Assembly: GCA_026225945.1 (NCBI GenBank)
Contig: JAMJFZ010000769.1
Location: 682,501-746,500, forward strand
Direction of reading: 5' to 3'
DNA length: 64,000 bases
From: Cricetomys ansorgei
Taxonomy: Eukaryota; Chordata; Mammalia; Rodentia; Nesomyidae
The position numbers and the translations under genes were made by a program. Below, piece by piece: positions 31,949 through 43,790 of the stretch. Under the pieces are notes generated by a model that searched no databases, was not told where the DNA came from, and saw only the letters and a program-made list of their open reading frames with translations. How positions within the stretch are numbered: position 1 is the first letter of the stretch; every line of letters begins with the position of its first letter.

Positions 31949-32047
31949 GCTACTACAGGGACTATACCTTGTGGCCAGTCTCTATGGGTAGTTCGACAAA
32001 AGTATTGCAAAATTTTGAGTTTTTTTTTTAAAGAAGTGTTTTTCAAA

Positions 32048-32218
32048 CTGGGGAGATGGCACAGTGGGCAAGATTACATCCCATCAAGCCTGACCACCTG
32101 AGTTTGATCCCTGGAGCCAACATCGTGTAAGAAAAGAATCATCTACAGCAATGTGTGTAGTGCCCCTCACCACATGCATGTATATATGCACTAAGTAAAT
32201 AAATTAATAAAAGATATT
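32048..32218 (+). repeat. B3 SINE
   Basis: CTGGGGAGATGGCACAGTGG, AAGCCTGACCACCTGAGTTT and GATCCCTGGAGCCAACATCG. Confidence 0.8.
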
Positions 32219-32221
32219 GAA

Positions 32222-32425
32222 GGAGCTGGAGAGATGGTTCAGTGTTTGAGAGCACTGACTATTGTTCCAGAGGATCATTTCAGTTCCCAGCACCCATATG
32301 GTATCTGTAACTCCAGTTCCAGGAGATTTGAGGCCCTCTTCTGGATGACATGGTCACTGCACACATGTGTTACCCAGACATACATGCAGGCAAAACATCC
32401 ATACCCATAAAATTATTTTTAAATG
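32222..32425 (+). repeat. B2 SINE
   Basis: GGAGCTGGAGAGATGGTTCA, TTCAGTTCCCAGCACCCATA and ACATACATGCAGGCAAAACA. Confidence 0.9.
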
Positions 32426-32611
32426 CTTTATACTGGAAAACTAGCCAGCTTCCCAGGGTTAGTAAGGTCACAGACTTTAGAAAAATCTACAACTGTCACT
32501 TTGCTAGACCAGTATAGTTTCTTACTGCATTCTAAGTACTAGGCTGTTTTTATGAATTAGTGCCTCTTTCTCTCAAATGTTAAGTCTCTGTTAATAATCA
32601 AGTAATCTATC

Positions 32612-32725
32612 ATTCTAGTAGCACATGCCTTTACTCCCAGCATGTGGAAGACTGATGTAGGAGGGTTATGAGTTCAAGACCAGCCTAAGCTAATATCAAG
32701 ACCCTGTCCAAAAATAGAAGAAAAG
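32612..32725 (+). repeat. B1-like SINE
   Basis: TAGTAGCACATGCCTTTACT and GAGTTCAAGACCAGCC. Confidence 0.7.
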
Positions 32726-32751
32726 AATGAATGAAGGAAACCTGAAACCTG

Positions 32752-32890
32752 GTATGGTCGCAAATACTATACTTCCAGCACTCTGGGAGGTAGAGGTAGG
32801 AGGATTAGAAGGTAAAATCATTCTCACATATATACTGAGTTTGAGGCCAACCTGATCTACATGAGACACTGTCTCAAAAGACTGGAAAAA
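32752..32890 (+). repeat. B1-like SINE
   Basis: CCAGCACTCTGGGAGGTAGA and GACACTGTCTCAAAAG. Confidence 0.75.
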
Positions 32891-33955
32891 GCAATATAAA
32901 GGTATTAAGTAGGATATTTGTTTAAGGATGCAAACTTTTTTTAAAAGAATAACTGATTTATTTTTTAATGTTTTTACTTAAAATAAAATTACATCAGTTT
33001 ACCACTCCCTTTCTTCCCCTCAGCTTCTCCTAGCTACCATACTTCAAACTTTTCCCATGTTCATTTCCAACCAACTCTCAAGTTGATAACCTCTTTTCCT
33101 TTGACTGTTATTTTTACATGAATGTGTGTATGCACATATGTGTATGCACAAGTATATATGAATACAACCTACTGAGTCCATTTTTGTTGGTGAAGTGTAT
33201 ATGGTTTCAAGGCTGATCCCTCTGCATTAAACAACCAATAACTGAATTAATCCCTGAGAGAGACTAATTCTTCTTCCAGCAACCATTAGTTACCTATAGT
33301 TCTTTGTCTAGGAGTGAGAGCCCATGAAACTTCTCCTCTTCCACATTAACATGTCCATTGATACTGCCATTTCTCTGGTTGTATTTATGTAGCAATTTCT
33401 AGGAGAAGCTGTTTCATCCTTACTAAGTGTTCTGACTCTTATAATCTTTCCAGCCACTCTTCCAAGATGTTCCCTGAGTCATAGATGCAGAAATTGTGAT
33501 TTTGATGTATCCATTGGGTCTGGATGGGCTCTCCATGCTATGTTGATCTTTGCATTGTATTCAACTGTGGTTTTCTGTGATGGTCTTCATTTGCTGTAAA
33601 GAGAAGCTTCTTTAATGAGGAATGGTAGCTACACTTATCTGTGGGTATAAGGATAAGATTTAAAATGTAGTAAGAAATTATTCTGGACTAACAAAGTGAC
33701 AATAGTAGATTCTTTTCCCCTAAGGTCTGTGACCTTACTAGCCCTGGGAAGCTGGCTAGGTTCCCAGTACTAGGCACGATTTCCCTTTTGTTGAGTAGGC
33801 CTTTGGGCCAATTGGACAGCTTTTGGTTGTCACTGACTTCTGAATGCCACTTATTGCACCTCTGTGGATATTTTGGAATGCTTGTCATTTTTATGATTCA
33901 TAGGTGTTGCTGTTGTATAGGACTGTTTAATTGCTCCCTTTAGCAGCTTTCATAG

Positions 33956-35915
33956 TGTGTTAGTCACTGTTATGTTGCTTTGAAGAGACACCATGACCAA
34001 GGCAACTCTTACAAAATAAGAAATTTAACTGGAGACTTCTTATTCAAACCTCCACATTCCATTCTCTGGCCCCCATAGGCTTATAACCATATTATAATGC
34101 AAAAATGCATTAAGTCCAACTTCAAAATTCCCTGTGAACTATCACAACAGCACTGTTTAAAGTACAAAGTTCTAAGTTTTTTCTGAGACTCATGGCAATC
34201 TCTTAACTGTAAGCCCCTGTAAAATCAAAATTAAAAAAAAAACAGATCACATATTTCCAACATACAGGGGCACAAAATAAACATTACCATTCCAAAAGGT
34301 AGGAAAGGGAACATGGTGAGGAAATATTGGACTAAAACAAGACTAAAAACCACAAGGACAAACTCCAAATTCTGCATCTTCATGTCTGATGTCAAATCCC
34401 TCTTTAGATCTCCAACTCCTTTCAGCTTTTTTCACTACAACTACCTTTATCTCTTGAGCTGGTTGCACTGTTTGTCTGCAGGTCTCCTTGCCAGGTATCC
34501 CATGATTCTGGTATCTCCAACATCTTGGGTCAGGGTTTCCAATATAATTCAGATTTCAACCCCACAGTTTCACACAGTGGCCTTTCTGGGACTCAATGCA
34601 GGGATACCCCAGACACATGCCTGGCCTCAGGAGATTTCCTGTAGACAACACCTTTCTTGTATCCTTGACTCTAAAGCCACAACCACATGGCTAAAGCTGC
34701 CAACTTCTGCTACTTGTTGGGGCTGAAATTTGGCTCCCTCCTTCCATTACATTTGCATCAGACACATGCCTGGCCTCAGGAGATTTCCTGTAGACAACAC
34801 CTTTCTTGTATCCTTGACTCTAAAGCCACAACCACATGGCTAAAGCTGCCAACTTCTGCTACTTGTTGGGGCTGAAATTTGGCTCCCTCCTTCCATTACA
34901 TTTGCATCAGGTTTTTGTTATTGGTGGTTTTCTTTACTGCTTAAGCTTTTATTTAATTTCTTTTCACAAGTTGGAAGCTTAGATGAGTGAAGTCTTGCCC
35001 TGAGGTTACTACTCCCTTCATTCCATTTAGCATCAGACTTTTCTTTAAACGTTTTATCTCTTGAGTACTGGACTTAGCACCATTATACTTTCTAATGCTC
35101 CTTTCCTCCTAAAATTGTACATTATTGTATATTTCAAACTTCTATTTATTCTTGCCTCACTTGCTCCTTTTCATTTTAGAGCTACAAAAGAGTGATCCTT
35201 AGTAACAAGGTGGCACAGTCAATACTAGGCTGTCTTGAAATCTCCTCTACCAATGACATTAATTCAAAATTCTTCAATTTAGCCTCTGGCAAATTTTTAG
35301 GACAAGGGCAGAAAGCAGTCATATTTTTTGCCCAAATATCACAAGAACACTTACTAATATTCTTCCCCTCTGAAACTTCTCTAGTTGGGCCCCCATAATT
35401 CAAATCACCCTCAGCACTGCCTTCAATGTTCCTAACGAGGATGACTCATTAAGGCCCCACTTAAAGTTTCCAACAACTTTTCTAGTCCAAAGTCCCAAAG
35501 TCTTATGCCAATAAGCAGCATGGTCAGACCTGTGACACCAATGCCTCACTCCTGGTACCAACTTCTGTGTTAGTCACTGTTCTATTACTATGAAGAGACA
35601 TCATGACCAAGACAATTCTTATAAAAGAAAGCATTTAATTGGAGGCTTGCTTACAGTTTCAGAGGCTCAGTCCACTGTTATCATGGTGGGGAGCATCATG
35701 ACAAGCAAGAAGGGATGAAGAAGACTGGGATTGGCCTGGGCTTTTGAAAGTTCATAGGCAACCCCCAGTGACTTACTTCCTCCAACAAGGCTATACCTAC
35801 TCCAATAAGACCATACATCTTAATCCTCCTAATCCTTTCAAACAGTTCCACTCCCTGGTGACCAAACATTCAAATATATGAGCCTATGAGGGCCATTCTT
35901 ACTCAAACCACCACA
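33956..35915 (-). mobile_element. ORR1-like MaLR element with both LTRs and target-site duplication
   Basis: A 1.96-kb non-autonomous element is antisense in this window. Its minus-strand 5' LTR is 35915 to about 35566. The primer-binding region TTGGTACCAGGAGT (leucine-tRNA type of the ERVL/MaLR group) is at about 35563-35550. The 3' LTR (34053-33956) has lost most of its interior. CATAG flanks it on both sides (33951-33955, 35916-35920), a 5-bp duplication as expected for MaLR. Open frames here are short and on the antisense strand; no viral protein is apparent. Confidence 0.8.
34610..34910. repeat. Perfect 149-bp tandem duplication
   Basis: Bases 34610-34758 and 34759-34907 are identical by eye and the match continues through CAG at 34910. 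It lies in the internal region of the ORR1-like element. Confidence 0.92.
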
Positions 35916-36202
35916 CATAGTATCTTCTAGAACCATGAAAGCTAGATCACAGAAAGGAATTTTTCAGTTCAGATCCACTTGGAATCATCTGAGTCCTATA
36001 TCCTAAGTGTGTGGTGTCTTCAGCAATAGGGACCCACCCTCAACTCCTGAGAGGCAACTAAAGGCTACATTCTCTTTCATTGTATCCTCTAAAATGAAAG
36101 CAGGTAGGTTTCTTGATGCCAGGGATTTATTCCTGAGCACTGTTATACCCCTTGGGCTTGAGATTCCTATCAGTGATTGTGATTGATGAATGAATGAATG
36201 GA

Positions 36203-36205
<3 letters not shown>

Positions 36206-36253
<48 letters not shown>
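36206..36253. repeat. (CT)n microsatellite
   Basis: Perfect CT run of about 47 bp. Confidence 0.93.
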
Positions 36254-36257
<4 letters not shown>

Positions 36258-36259
36258 CT

Positions 36260-36640
36260 TGCTCTCTCCTTTCTTGTTCATTTTCATTGCTTCTCCCTAC
36301 TGCTGATATTCTCCCAGAGAAGGAGGGGACAGCAATAAGTCATTGGAATTTCATTTGCTATTTCAGCTACTTCTCCCAGCCATTTGAATGCAATTTTGTC
36401 TTAATTGCACATGGCCTCATGGTCTACCAGAGGTACTAGAGTATATTGGCTGTGGGAAGACTAACAGAAGATACTCTTATCTGTATGGCCAGAGGGAAGC
36501 CATTCTTCATGCTGGGTACTGACTTTCCATTGCAGCTGCATTAGAGTCACCTAAGTTCCTCACCCATACTATGTAAGTAAACCCAATAAACTCATTGGTT
36601 CCCTAGGGTGAATGTTGTGGAATTATACTTTGGTAACCAT
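36260..36640 (+). mobile_element. LTR-like repeat, family unknown
   Basis: It shares blocks with 44700-45085: CAGAGAAGGA, an ATTTGCTATTTCAGC-like block, GTAAACCCAATAAACTCATT and GGTGAA. AATAAA near the end and paralogy suggest an LTR. Confidence 0.5.
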
Positions 36641-37870
36641 TTAAGTCTCCCCAGAGAAGGAATTCTCACAACACTTGGCATAGTCAACAGGATACGACAA
36701 AACCAGAGATGAATTTGGGTGAGCAATGGCATTGCTTCTGCTATGGGTAATGAGAAAGACAGTTGAGGTTAAGGATGAAGCATTCCCCAGAGGGAATTTT
36801 GGCATGGCTGTCCATCTCCATAAGGCAGGTAGTGGTGTGCCTTTTGTGGGTAGCAGCAGTGGCATGGGCAGTCTAAAGTATAGGGAGATGCATAACTAAG
36901 GCAGGGCCACCTGAAGATGGAGTATCTGTAGTGGCAATCTCAGAGTGGTAGCTTCTTCTAAGTGATATGGAGTGGCATGCTTGTTTGAAGAGTGGGCTTA
37001 TGCCGTGTAAGTCTGAAAATTCTTTTAGAACCATTGAATGTTTACAGAAGTTGTTGCAGTCTCTGAAATTAGCACTCTAAGGACAAGAGTATTGACAAGA
37101 GGCAGCAGAGGTTCCCTGGCTATACTATGGATAATAAAAAATACTTCTGAGGCTGAGATGGTTGCTCAGAAAGAGCTTGTGGATGAAAGGGTAGAAAGGG
37201 AATGAGAAAAAAATCATTCGGCTGATATCCTTTGTTTTGACTTCCAGTGTAGTGGGTGAACTGGATAAAAGAGAAGGGGAGCTGGAGATATTGGCTTGCC
37301 GTTTCTCATGACTGGGAGAAAGGAAGCAGGATCCCAAATCAGATCCATATTAAAGAGCCCTTCCTGGGACTCCAAAGCCTGGAACCTATGGAGGGCCTAA
37401 GAAAATAAGGAGGGAGAGAGCAAAATAGAAGTAACTGAAGGCACCACTCAGATCCAACCCTTGATATAGAATAAAGGATAATCCATGATCCAGCATACTG
37501 ATGGAGATATTAATAATAGTCTGTGTGAGAGTCTATGGTAATCAGAGGCTATTAAGCAGTAAAATTGCTGGAATCAGGGGAAAGCCTTACACAACCTATG
37601 AAGGAGACTCTCCCTACTTGGCTTGTGAGGCTATGGGATATGGGAGCAATAGGATCAATCTGAGTGCTTCAGAAACAGATAAACTGAACAGTATAAACAC
37701 CCATCCTTTCTAGAAACAAAGGCTGCATAATCTGAGACAGTAAAAGGGAAATCACAGAAGCCATTAGAGGTACTTGGTCATCATCAATAGAGGTTCCCAC
37801 GGATATCAGAGGCTGAAGGACAAAAAGCATGAATAAGTCACTGTTATATGGACTGGGTCTGAAGAAAGCA
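36641..37870 (+). mobile_element. Possible ERV-derived internal sequence
   Basis: It follows the LTR-like repeat. TTGGCATAGTCAACAGGATA near 36675 could be a decayed primer-binding site, and GGGTAGCAGCAGTGGC (near 36846) recurs after the paralogous LTR (near 45057). No open reading frame over 75 codons. The assignment rests on context. Confidence 0.35.
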
Positions 37871-37894
37871 GTGCATTATGTATGATGCCCAGTT

Positions 37895-38110
37895 CACTTT
37901 TCAATTAGTTACTTTTCAATTGCTTGATACAACACCATGACCAAGGCAACTTATAAAAGGAAAAGGTTTATTTGGTCTTACAGATAGAGGGATAGTGGAT
38001 GTGTCTGTTATAGTGGAGCAGGGCAGGGAGTAGGGTGGGGGGAATCTCATTCAAACTACCAGGATCAGGATCAAGTGGAAGTGTATTCATAAGAGAGTTA
38101 GAGAATAATT
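37895..38110 (-). mobile_element. MaLR LTR fragment
   Basis: ACACCATGACCAAGGCAACT and TATAAAAGGAAAAGGTTTAT match the reverse complement of the ORR1-like LTR end. Confidence 0.55.
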
Positions 38111-38475
38111 TAATTGGTCAGGAATCTTAAGACTGGCATGGGACTTTAGTGACATTGCTAAGTCTCTCAGTGGAGTGGAAATTTTATGAAGTAGGAGAGG
38201 CTTTGGTGTATCTAAGCCTCCTTAACCAATATGTGAATTATGCCCATGAAGTGGAAGAGCAACCTAGAGGAGATAAGAGAAAGGCAAGGCAAAGAAAGAG
38301 GTGTGTATGGGTTACTTAAAGGCAAATGTGGCAAGATTTGTGTCTAGCTGAAGTGTCTGAGGAAATACTTGACAGCCCAATTACTGTGCTAATGAACAGA
38401 AAAGTTTTGAAGTTTGAATAATAGGTCACAGAAGGCAGTGATTATGAAACAATGTAGGTAAAGAGTATTAAGTCT

Positions 38476-38640
38476 AGCCTGGCAGTGGTGGCACATGCCT
38501 TTAATCCCAGCTCTCTGGAAGCAGAGGCAGGTGGATCTCCATGAGTTTGAGGCCAGACTGGTCTACAAGGTGAGTTCCAGAATAGCTGGAGATACAACAA
38601 TAAAACCCTGTCTCTTAAAACAAACAAACAAACAAAAAAA
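38476..38640 (+). repeat. B1 SINE
   Basis: GCCTGGCAGTGGTGGCACAT, GAGGCAGGTGGATCTCCATG and an AAAC-repeat tail. Confidence 0.92.
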
Positions 38641-38726
38641 GAATATTAAGCCTGTCCCAAGGGTAGATAGTTATCCCTTAAGAGTAAGTTGTATACATTT
38701 CCTTCCTGCAAAAGACTATGCTAGAT

Positions 38727-41123
38727 GTTCTGGCTAGTTTTATGTCAACTTGACATAAGCTAGAGTCATTTTAGAAGAAGAAATCACAGAGAGAAGATGT
38801 TCCCACAAGATTGGCTTTGGGCAAGCCTTTGGTGCATTTTCTTGATTGAGAATTGGTCTGGGAGGGCCCAGCTCACTGTGGGCTGGTGGTTTGGGTGTTG
38901 TAAGAAAGCAGGCTGAACAAGCCATGAGAAGCAAGCCAGTAAGCAGCATCTGTCAATTGCCTCCATTTCAGCCCCTTCCTCTAGGTTTGTTTTCAGACAT
39001 CCCTCCATGAGTGGACTATTACCTGGAAGTACAAAGCTGAAATAAGCCCTTTCCTCCCCAAGTTGATTTTGGTCATGGTGTTTTATCACAGCAATAGAAA
39101 CCCTAACTAAGACAGAAATTGGCATCAGGAGTAGGACATTGCTATGGAAGATCTGATCATGGTTTGAGGAATATTGTGCAAAGAATTGGAACTTTGGACT
39201 ATGAAGACCATTTAATGTTCAGAGCTTACTGGGCTGTTCTGGGAACGTGGATGATAAGAATGTTGAAAGCAAGGCAGATGATACAGGCCTAGCTTGTGAA
39301 GTTTCAGAGGGAAGTTTGAGAGGTCCTTGAAGACTCTATCATAGCTATTCGATGCTTTGAATTAAGAATCTTTGGTTCTTCGTGGTACAATCTGTAGAAC
39401 CACAGAGGGTTGGTATAGAGTAAGGGACTAGAGGGAGCGGATAAATCTCCTTAGGAAACAGAAATAGAATATATAATTATGGATAGATATGTGTTTGTGT
39501 GAAATGGGAGGATCAATTGAAAGGAGGGAAAAGGGGGTCATGGGAGGGAAGAGACTGATAAAATTAAGGAGCAGTTGAGGTGTAGTATGGAAACTTAATG
39601 CAGTTGAAACATCCTAAAATATATACATACATGAAGGCAACCTAAATGAAATTGAAAAATAATAGGGGAGACAAACTCCTAACTGGCCATCTCTTATCAC
39701 CAAAAGAATCTTCCAGTACCAGGACTGGGTTACATCTAATTGAGTTTTTGGCCAAAGGAGTCCCATGGAAACCCCCAAATAACCCAGGCTGTTGGCAAGA
39801 CTATAGGTTGCTCTCCACAAACTGAAAGGAAGGCCCCAATGTTGAAGACAACACCTACATTGGTCATTGAATATGGAGATGTCTATCTGGTGCCTACATA
39901 GTCTTCACTCTTACACACTATAGTCTTTGATACAGGAAGGTACTCTGTAGGCTACAAAAAGAGAATTGTAAGCACCAAGCCAGCCCCAAACTCTTTGATC
40001 TACAATGGTATATTGCCTGCAAGATATTCTAGGGGAGTGGTGGTGCAAAGCTTGTGGGAGCAGCCAACCTATATCTGATTTGACTTATGACCCACTGCAT
40101 GGCCCATACCTAACACTACTTGGGTAACCAAAAAACAGAGACTAGGTAGCCCAGGAACCTAGGGTAAACCAAATAATACTGGTCTTTTAAAAAAGAAGAA
40201 ACAAAGTGATAAAATGATTCCTAATGGTATTCCACTATTTGCTATATCAGTGCCTTGTTCAGACATCATTAGAGAAGCTTCCTCCTCTGGAAGATGGGAA
40301 CAAATACAGAGATCCATAGCCAGACTTTTCATAGAGAATGAGAGACCTTGGGATACTCATCCCCGAATAGGAAGTCTCCATCAAATCCCTCCCTTCAGAG
40401 CTCAGGGAACCCTACTGAAGAAGAGACAGAAAGAGTGTAAGAGCCAGAGGGGAAGGAAGGCACCAAGAAAATGAGGCCCTCTAAATTAACATGAGCGAAT
40501 CTCATATGAACTCACAGAGACTGAAGCAGCATGCATAGGCCATGCATTGGTCTGCACCAGGTCCTCTGTATAAATATTATGGCTTCCAGTTTAGTGTTTT
40601 TATACCTGCAGACAATATAAAATGTCAAGACCCGCAGCCCCTCATCTAATATTGCATGAAACAATTATTTTGTACATAACTAAAAATAAACTTCTACAAC
40701 ATATATGTGCTTTTTAAACTTCATTACATTTTGTTATTTTGTTTTGTTTTGGTTTTGGGTGTTGTTTTATTTTGTTTTCTTGGTTTTGAGAGTATTTGTT
40801 GTTGAATTGTTTTTTTGATTTTTTTGTTTTTGTTTGTTAGCTTTTTGAGAAAGGACTTAAAGTTGGGTTAATAGAGAGGGGGGATCTGGAAGGACTGTGA
40901 TCAAAATATGTTTATATTTTAAAATTATTTAAATGAAAAACAATGAAATAGAAAATAATACAGCACTTTAAAAAAGAATCTGTGGTTCTGTTCAGCTGGG
41001 GCTGAAAAATTGGTTGTGAAAAATTGATTGATACCAGAACTATTTAAGTGAAACCTATTCTTTGTTCTCAGAAGCCATAAGGTTGTTAATTTAGAATCCC
41101 AATGCTAGAGGTGTGTTAATTCC
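38727..41123 (+). mobile_element. MT-like MaLR: 5' LTR plus internal region, split by an L1
   Basis: The LTR (38727-39112) carries GTCAACTTGACATAAGCTAG, AATAAGCCCTTTCCTCCCC and ACTAAGACA. Directly after it, ATTGGCATCAGGAGTAGGAC matches the MaLR primer-binding region. The internal sequence runs to 39379 and resumes at 40990 after an L1. No 3' LTR of the same type is seen; an ORR1-like LTR follows instead. Confidence 0.7.
39380..40973 (+). mobile_element. 5'-truncated L1 with 16-bp target-site duplication
   Basis: L1 3'-UTR landmarks are TGGTCTGCACCAGGTCCTCT, GGAAGGCCCCAATG and the terminal TGATCAAAATATGTTTATAT with an A-rich end. Flanks AAGAATCTTTGGTTCT (39364-39379) and AAGAATCTGTGGTTCT (40974-40989) are 15/16 identical. 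Confidence 0.88.
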
Positions 41124-41460
41124 TGGAGTGGTTTGAATGAGAATGGTCCCCATAAGCTCATATGTTTGAATACTTGGTTCCCAGTTAGTGGAATTGTTTG
41201 GCAGGAAGTATGCCCTTGTTGAAAAAAGTGTGTCACTGGAGTTGGGCTTTGAGGCTTAAAAACACTACACCATTCCCATTTAGTTCATATTCTCTCTCTC
41301 TCTCCATCTCTCTCTCTCCCTACCTTGTGCCTATGGATCCGATGTAAGCTTTCAGGTACTGCTCTAGCACCATGCCTTGACTGCCTGGCTATCTGCTGCC
41401 ATGGTCCCTACCCTGATGATCATGAGCTCTAACCCTCTGGAACTGTGAGGCACAATAAAC

Positions 41461-43260
41461 ATTTTTTTTTTCTTTTAAAATTTTATTCTTTATGTTTTAT
41501 TTAAATTTATGTTTTCTTCTCTCATACAATGCATCCCAACCTCAGCCTTCCAGCCCTTCCATCCTCCCAACTCCCTCCATTTCCCGTTTTCCTCAGATTC
41601 TCCTCCTGCTTCCCCTCAGAAACGAACTGGCCTCCAAAAAATCCCAGTGGAACATAACAAGATGAACAAGGCTGGATGAAGCAGAATAACAGGGGGAAAA
41701 GGGTCCCATGGCCATGTGAATAGGTTAACACCCTTGGCTCCAACTTTTAGATGTTCTACAAGAACACACAGCCAGACAATCATAATATATATGTAGGGAA
41801 CCTAGCACAGACCCAAGCAGGCTCCATGTGTAAGTGTAGATGTAAAGCATTGATTTATTTAATTATTTTCATGGGTTCATGGCAGAGAAAGTGTGTTTCA
41901 GCTTCCATAAAATCTAATCTTAAACCTAGACCTAGAAGGATCCAGACTCTGTACAATCTAATCTTCAATATACAAGCCCACACCTAGAAGGTTTCAGCCT
42001 CTGTACAATCTAATCTGCATACCTAGAATGTTTCAGCCTCAGAGACTTACTACTGACTGAGCTTACTCTGACTAGCTGTCTTCTGAACTACCTCTTTTCA
42101 ATCAGAGCTTTACTATGAACTCTGAACTGTAAATCATAACCCATCTGCTTCTGACTCTTGCTTTCTCTCTGCTTATTTTGGACTGGCTCTGCTCTTCTTG
42201 GCTTCCACTCTGCTTCCATGCTCTGCTTCTATGATGAATCTCTCTCTGAGCTCCACTTCTACTCTGCTTCTTCCTTGTTTCTCTTTCTGAGCTCTGCTGT
42301 CTGCTTCCACCTCACTTTTACACTCTGCTTCTATTCTCTGAGCTCTCGCTTTTCTTGTCTGCTTCCACCTCTTTCAGAGCTCTGCTTCCTATCTCTCCTT
42401 TTACACTCTAGTTCTACTCCCTGCTTCTCTGTACTGATCTCTTCCTTCTGAATTGAGATTAAAGGCATGTGCCACCACTTCCTATTGAGTTGGGATTAAA
42501 GGTGTGTACTATGTTGCCTTAATCACAGAAATCCCTTTCACCTAGCATTAGCACAGAGGACAGGATTAGTCTGACTAACATTCTTTCTGCATTCCATCTG
42601 GATCACACAGGCCTCTGATTGTGATCCCTTCATACAGGCCCTTGGATGTCATCCCTTCCTAGCTATCACACAGGCCTTTCAATGTGATCCTTTGCTAGAA
42701 CAGCCATGCTGCTGGGTTAAAATATTAAGTGTTCCTCTACATCCATGTATGACGCTTCAGTCTCTGTGAGCCCTGAAGAGTCCTGGTCAGTTGACTCTGT
42801 GGGGCATGTTCTCCTAGTGTCCTCGGCCCCTCTGGCCCTACAACTCCTCCCCCTCTTTCTTGGGGTTTCCAAAGCTCCACCCAATGTTGGCCATGGACCT
42901 CAGTCTCTGCTCTCAACAGCTGCTGAATGAAGCCTCTCTGATGAAATTGGGCTAAGTGCTGATCTATGAGCACAACAGAATGTCATTAGCAATCATCTCT
43001 GGGCTATCCAGTCTCTAGTCCCTGGGCTGCCCTACGTTGTCAGGCATGGGCTCCTTCCTTGTCTTGGGGTTCTGTCCCTCCATTGCTCCAGCAGATCCTG
43101 CAGGCAGGTTAGGTTATAGGTTAAAGGTTTTGTATTTGGGATGGTGTCCCAATCCCACCACAGGAAGCCTTGCCTGGTTATAGGATATGGCCTGTTCAGG
43201 CTTCCTATCCCCCATTACTAGGAGTCCTCACTAGGGTCACTCTTGTAGATTCCAGGGAGT
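41461..43260 (-). mobile_element. L1 3' fragment, antisense, split by an ERVK-like LTR
   Basis: It begins with a T-rich run and contains reverse-strand L1 landmarks: CATAATATATATGTAGGGAA, TTCAGTCTCTGTGAGCCC, GATGAAGCCTCTCTGATGA-like and GGTTCAGGC-like blocks, and CTAGGAGTCCTCACTAGGGT. It reads continuously across the inserted LTR. Confidence 0.82.
41829..42741 (+). mobile_element. ERVK-like solo LTR with 6-bp target-site duplication
   Basis: A 913-bp CT-rich LTR starting TGTA and ending TACA. TCCATG flanks both ends (41823-41828, 42742-42747), the 6-bp size typical of betaretrovirus-like ERVs. The L1 reads through when it is removed. The 97-codon serine/leucine-rich frame at 42158-42451 is a by-product of the CT-rich tract, not a gene. 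Confidence 0.85.
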
Positions 43261-43344
43261 TAAACTCTCTCTTTTTATAAATTGACTTGTTAATGATGTT
43301 TTGGTACAGCAAAAGAAAAGTAACTGAGACACCTCCTTATGAGT

Positions 43345-43790
43345 TATTGGTACATGGAGGCCCTAAAGGGCCCTAAATCAATAATGGCCATTGCCACTGC
43401 TGTTGGTTGCACTCCAGAACTAAATGGTGAGACCCTATTACTGAAGACATTACCTGCTACTTTGGTTTCAGGACTTTGAAAAAGTAAAGCCAGGACTGAG
43501 CCAAAAAATGTCCCCTTCCTGTGTGCCAGCTCTTCTATTGCTGTAAAATGTTGTTAAGTTCGCTGGAGAGAATTATGGCCAAAAGTCCTATTCAGCTGTG
43601 AATCCTTCATAATGGAAGTGCCAGACAAGATGTTTGTCAGTTAGTTCACTAAAATTGTGAGTGGTTATGAATAGAACTAACTTTTTGATTGGTCTTAAGG
43701 CCCACTCTCTGAGGGCAAATTCATAATCTGTAACTGGGTACTTAGATAAAAGCATGTAGCCAAAGAAGTCAAAGGCACCAATAAAGAAGT
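43345..43790 (+). mobile_element. L1 3'-UTR relic
   Basis: TGGCCATTGCCACTGCTGTT and TTGATTGGTCTTAAGGCCCA are rodent L1 3'-UTR features. Edges are uncertain. Confidence 0.55.

Larger units (their letters stand above)
32935..36185 (-). mobile_element. L1 3'-UTR fragment, split by an ORR1-like element
   Basis: The reverse-strand L1 3' end begins in a T-rich run near 32940. Landmarks include CACTGACTTCTGAATGCCAC, AACCATGAAAGCTAGATCAC and GTCTTCAGCAATAGGGACCC. The L1 is continuous across the ORR1-like element at 33956-35915, so the body is 32935-33955 plus 35921 to about 36185. The right edge is approximate. Confidence 0.7.
41124..43331 (+). mobile_element. ORR1-like LTR interrupted by an L1 and an ERVK-like LTR
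   Basis: The LTR runs from TGGAGTGGTTTGAATGAG to CACAATAAAC at 41460 and resumes at 43261 with TAAACTCTCTCTTTTTATAA, ending near AACTGAGACA at 43331. TAAAC is present on both sides of the interruption. Confidence 0.8.

Noticed and set aside
34313..34726. The longest open frame (137 codons) as a possible gene
   Set aside because: It runs antisense through the internal region and 149-bp duplication of an ORR1-like element; no start context, domain or homologous protein is apparent.
36665..36690. Retroviral primer-binding site after the LTR-like repeat
   Set aside because: TTGGCATAGTCAACAGGATA has only partial resemblance to known sites, so it is noted but not called.
42158..42451. 97-codon serine/leucine-rich frame resembling a secreted or membrane protein
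   Set aside because: It is the translation of the CT-rich middle of an ERVK-like LTR.
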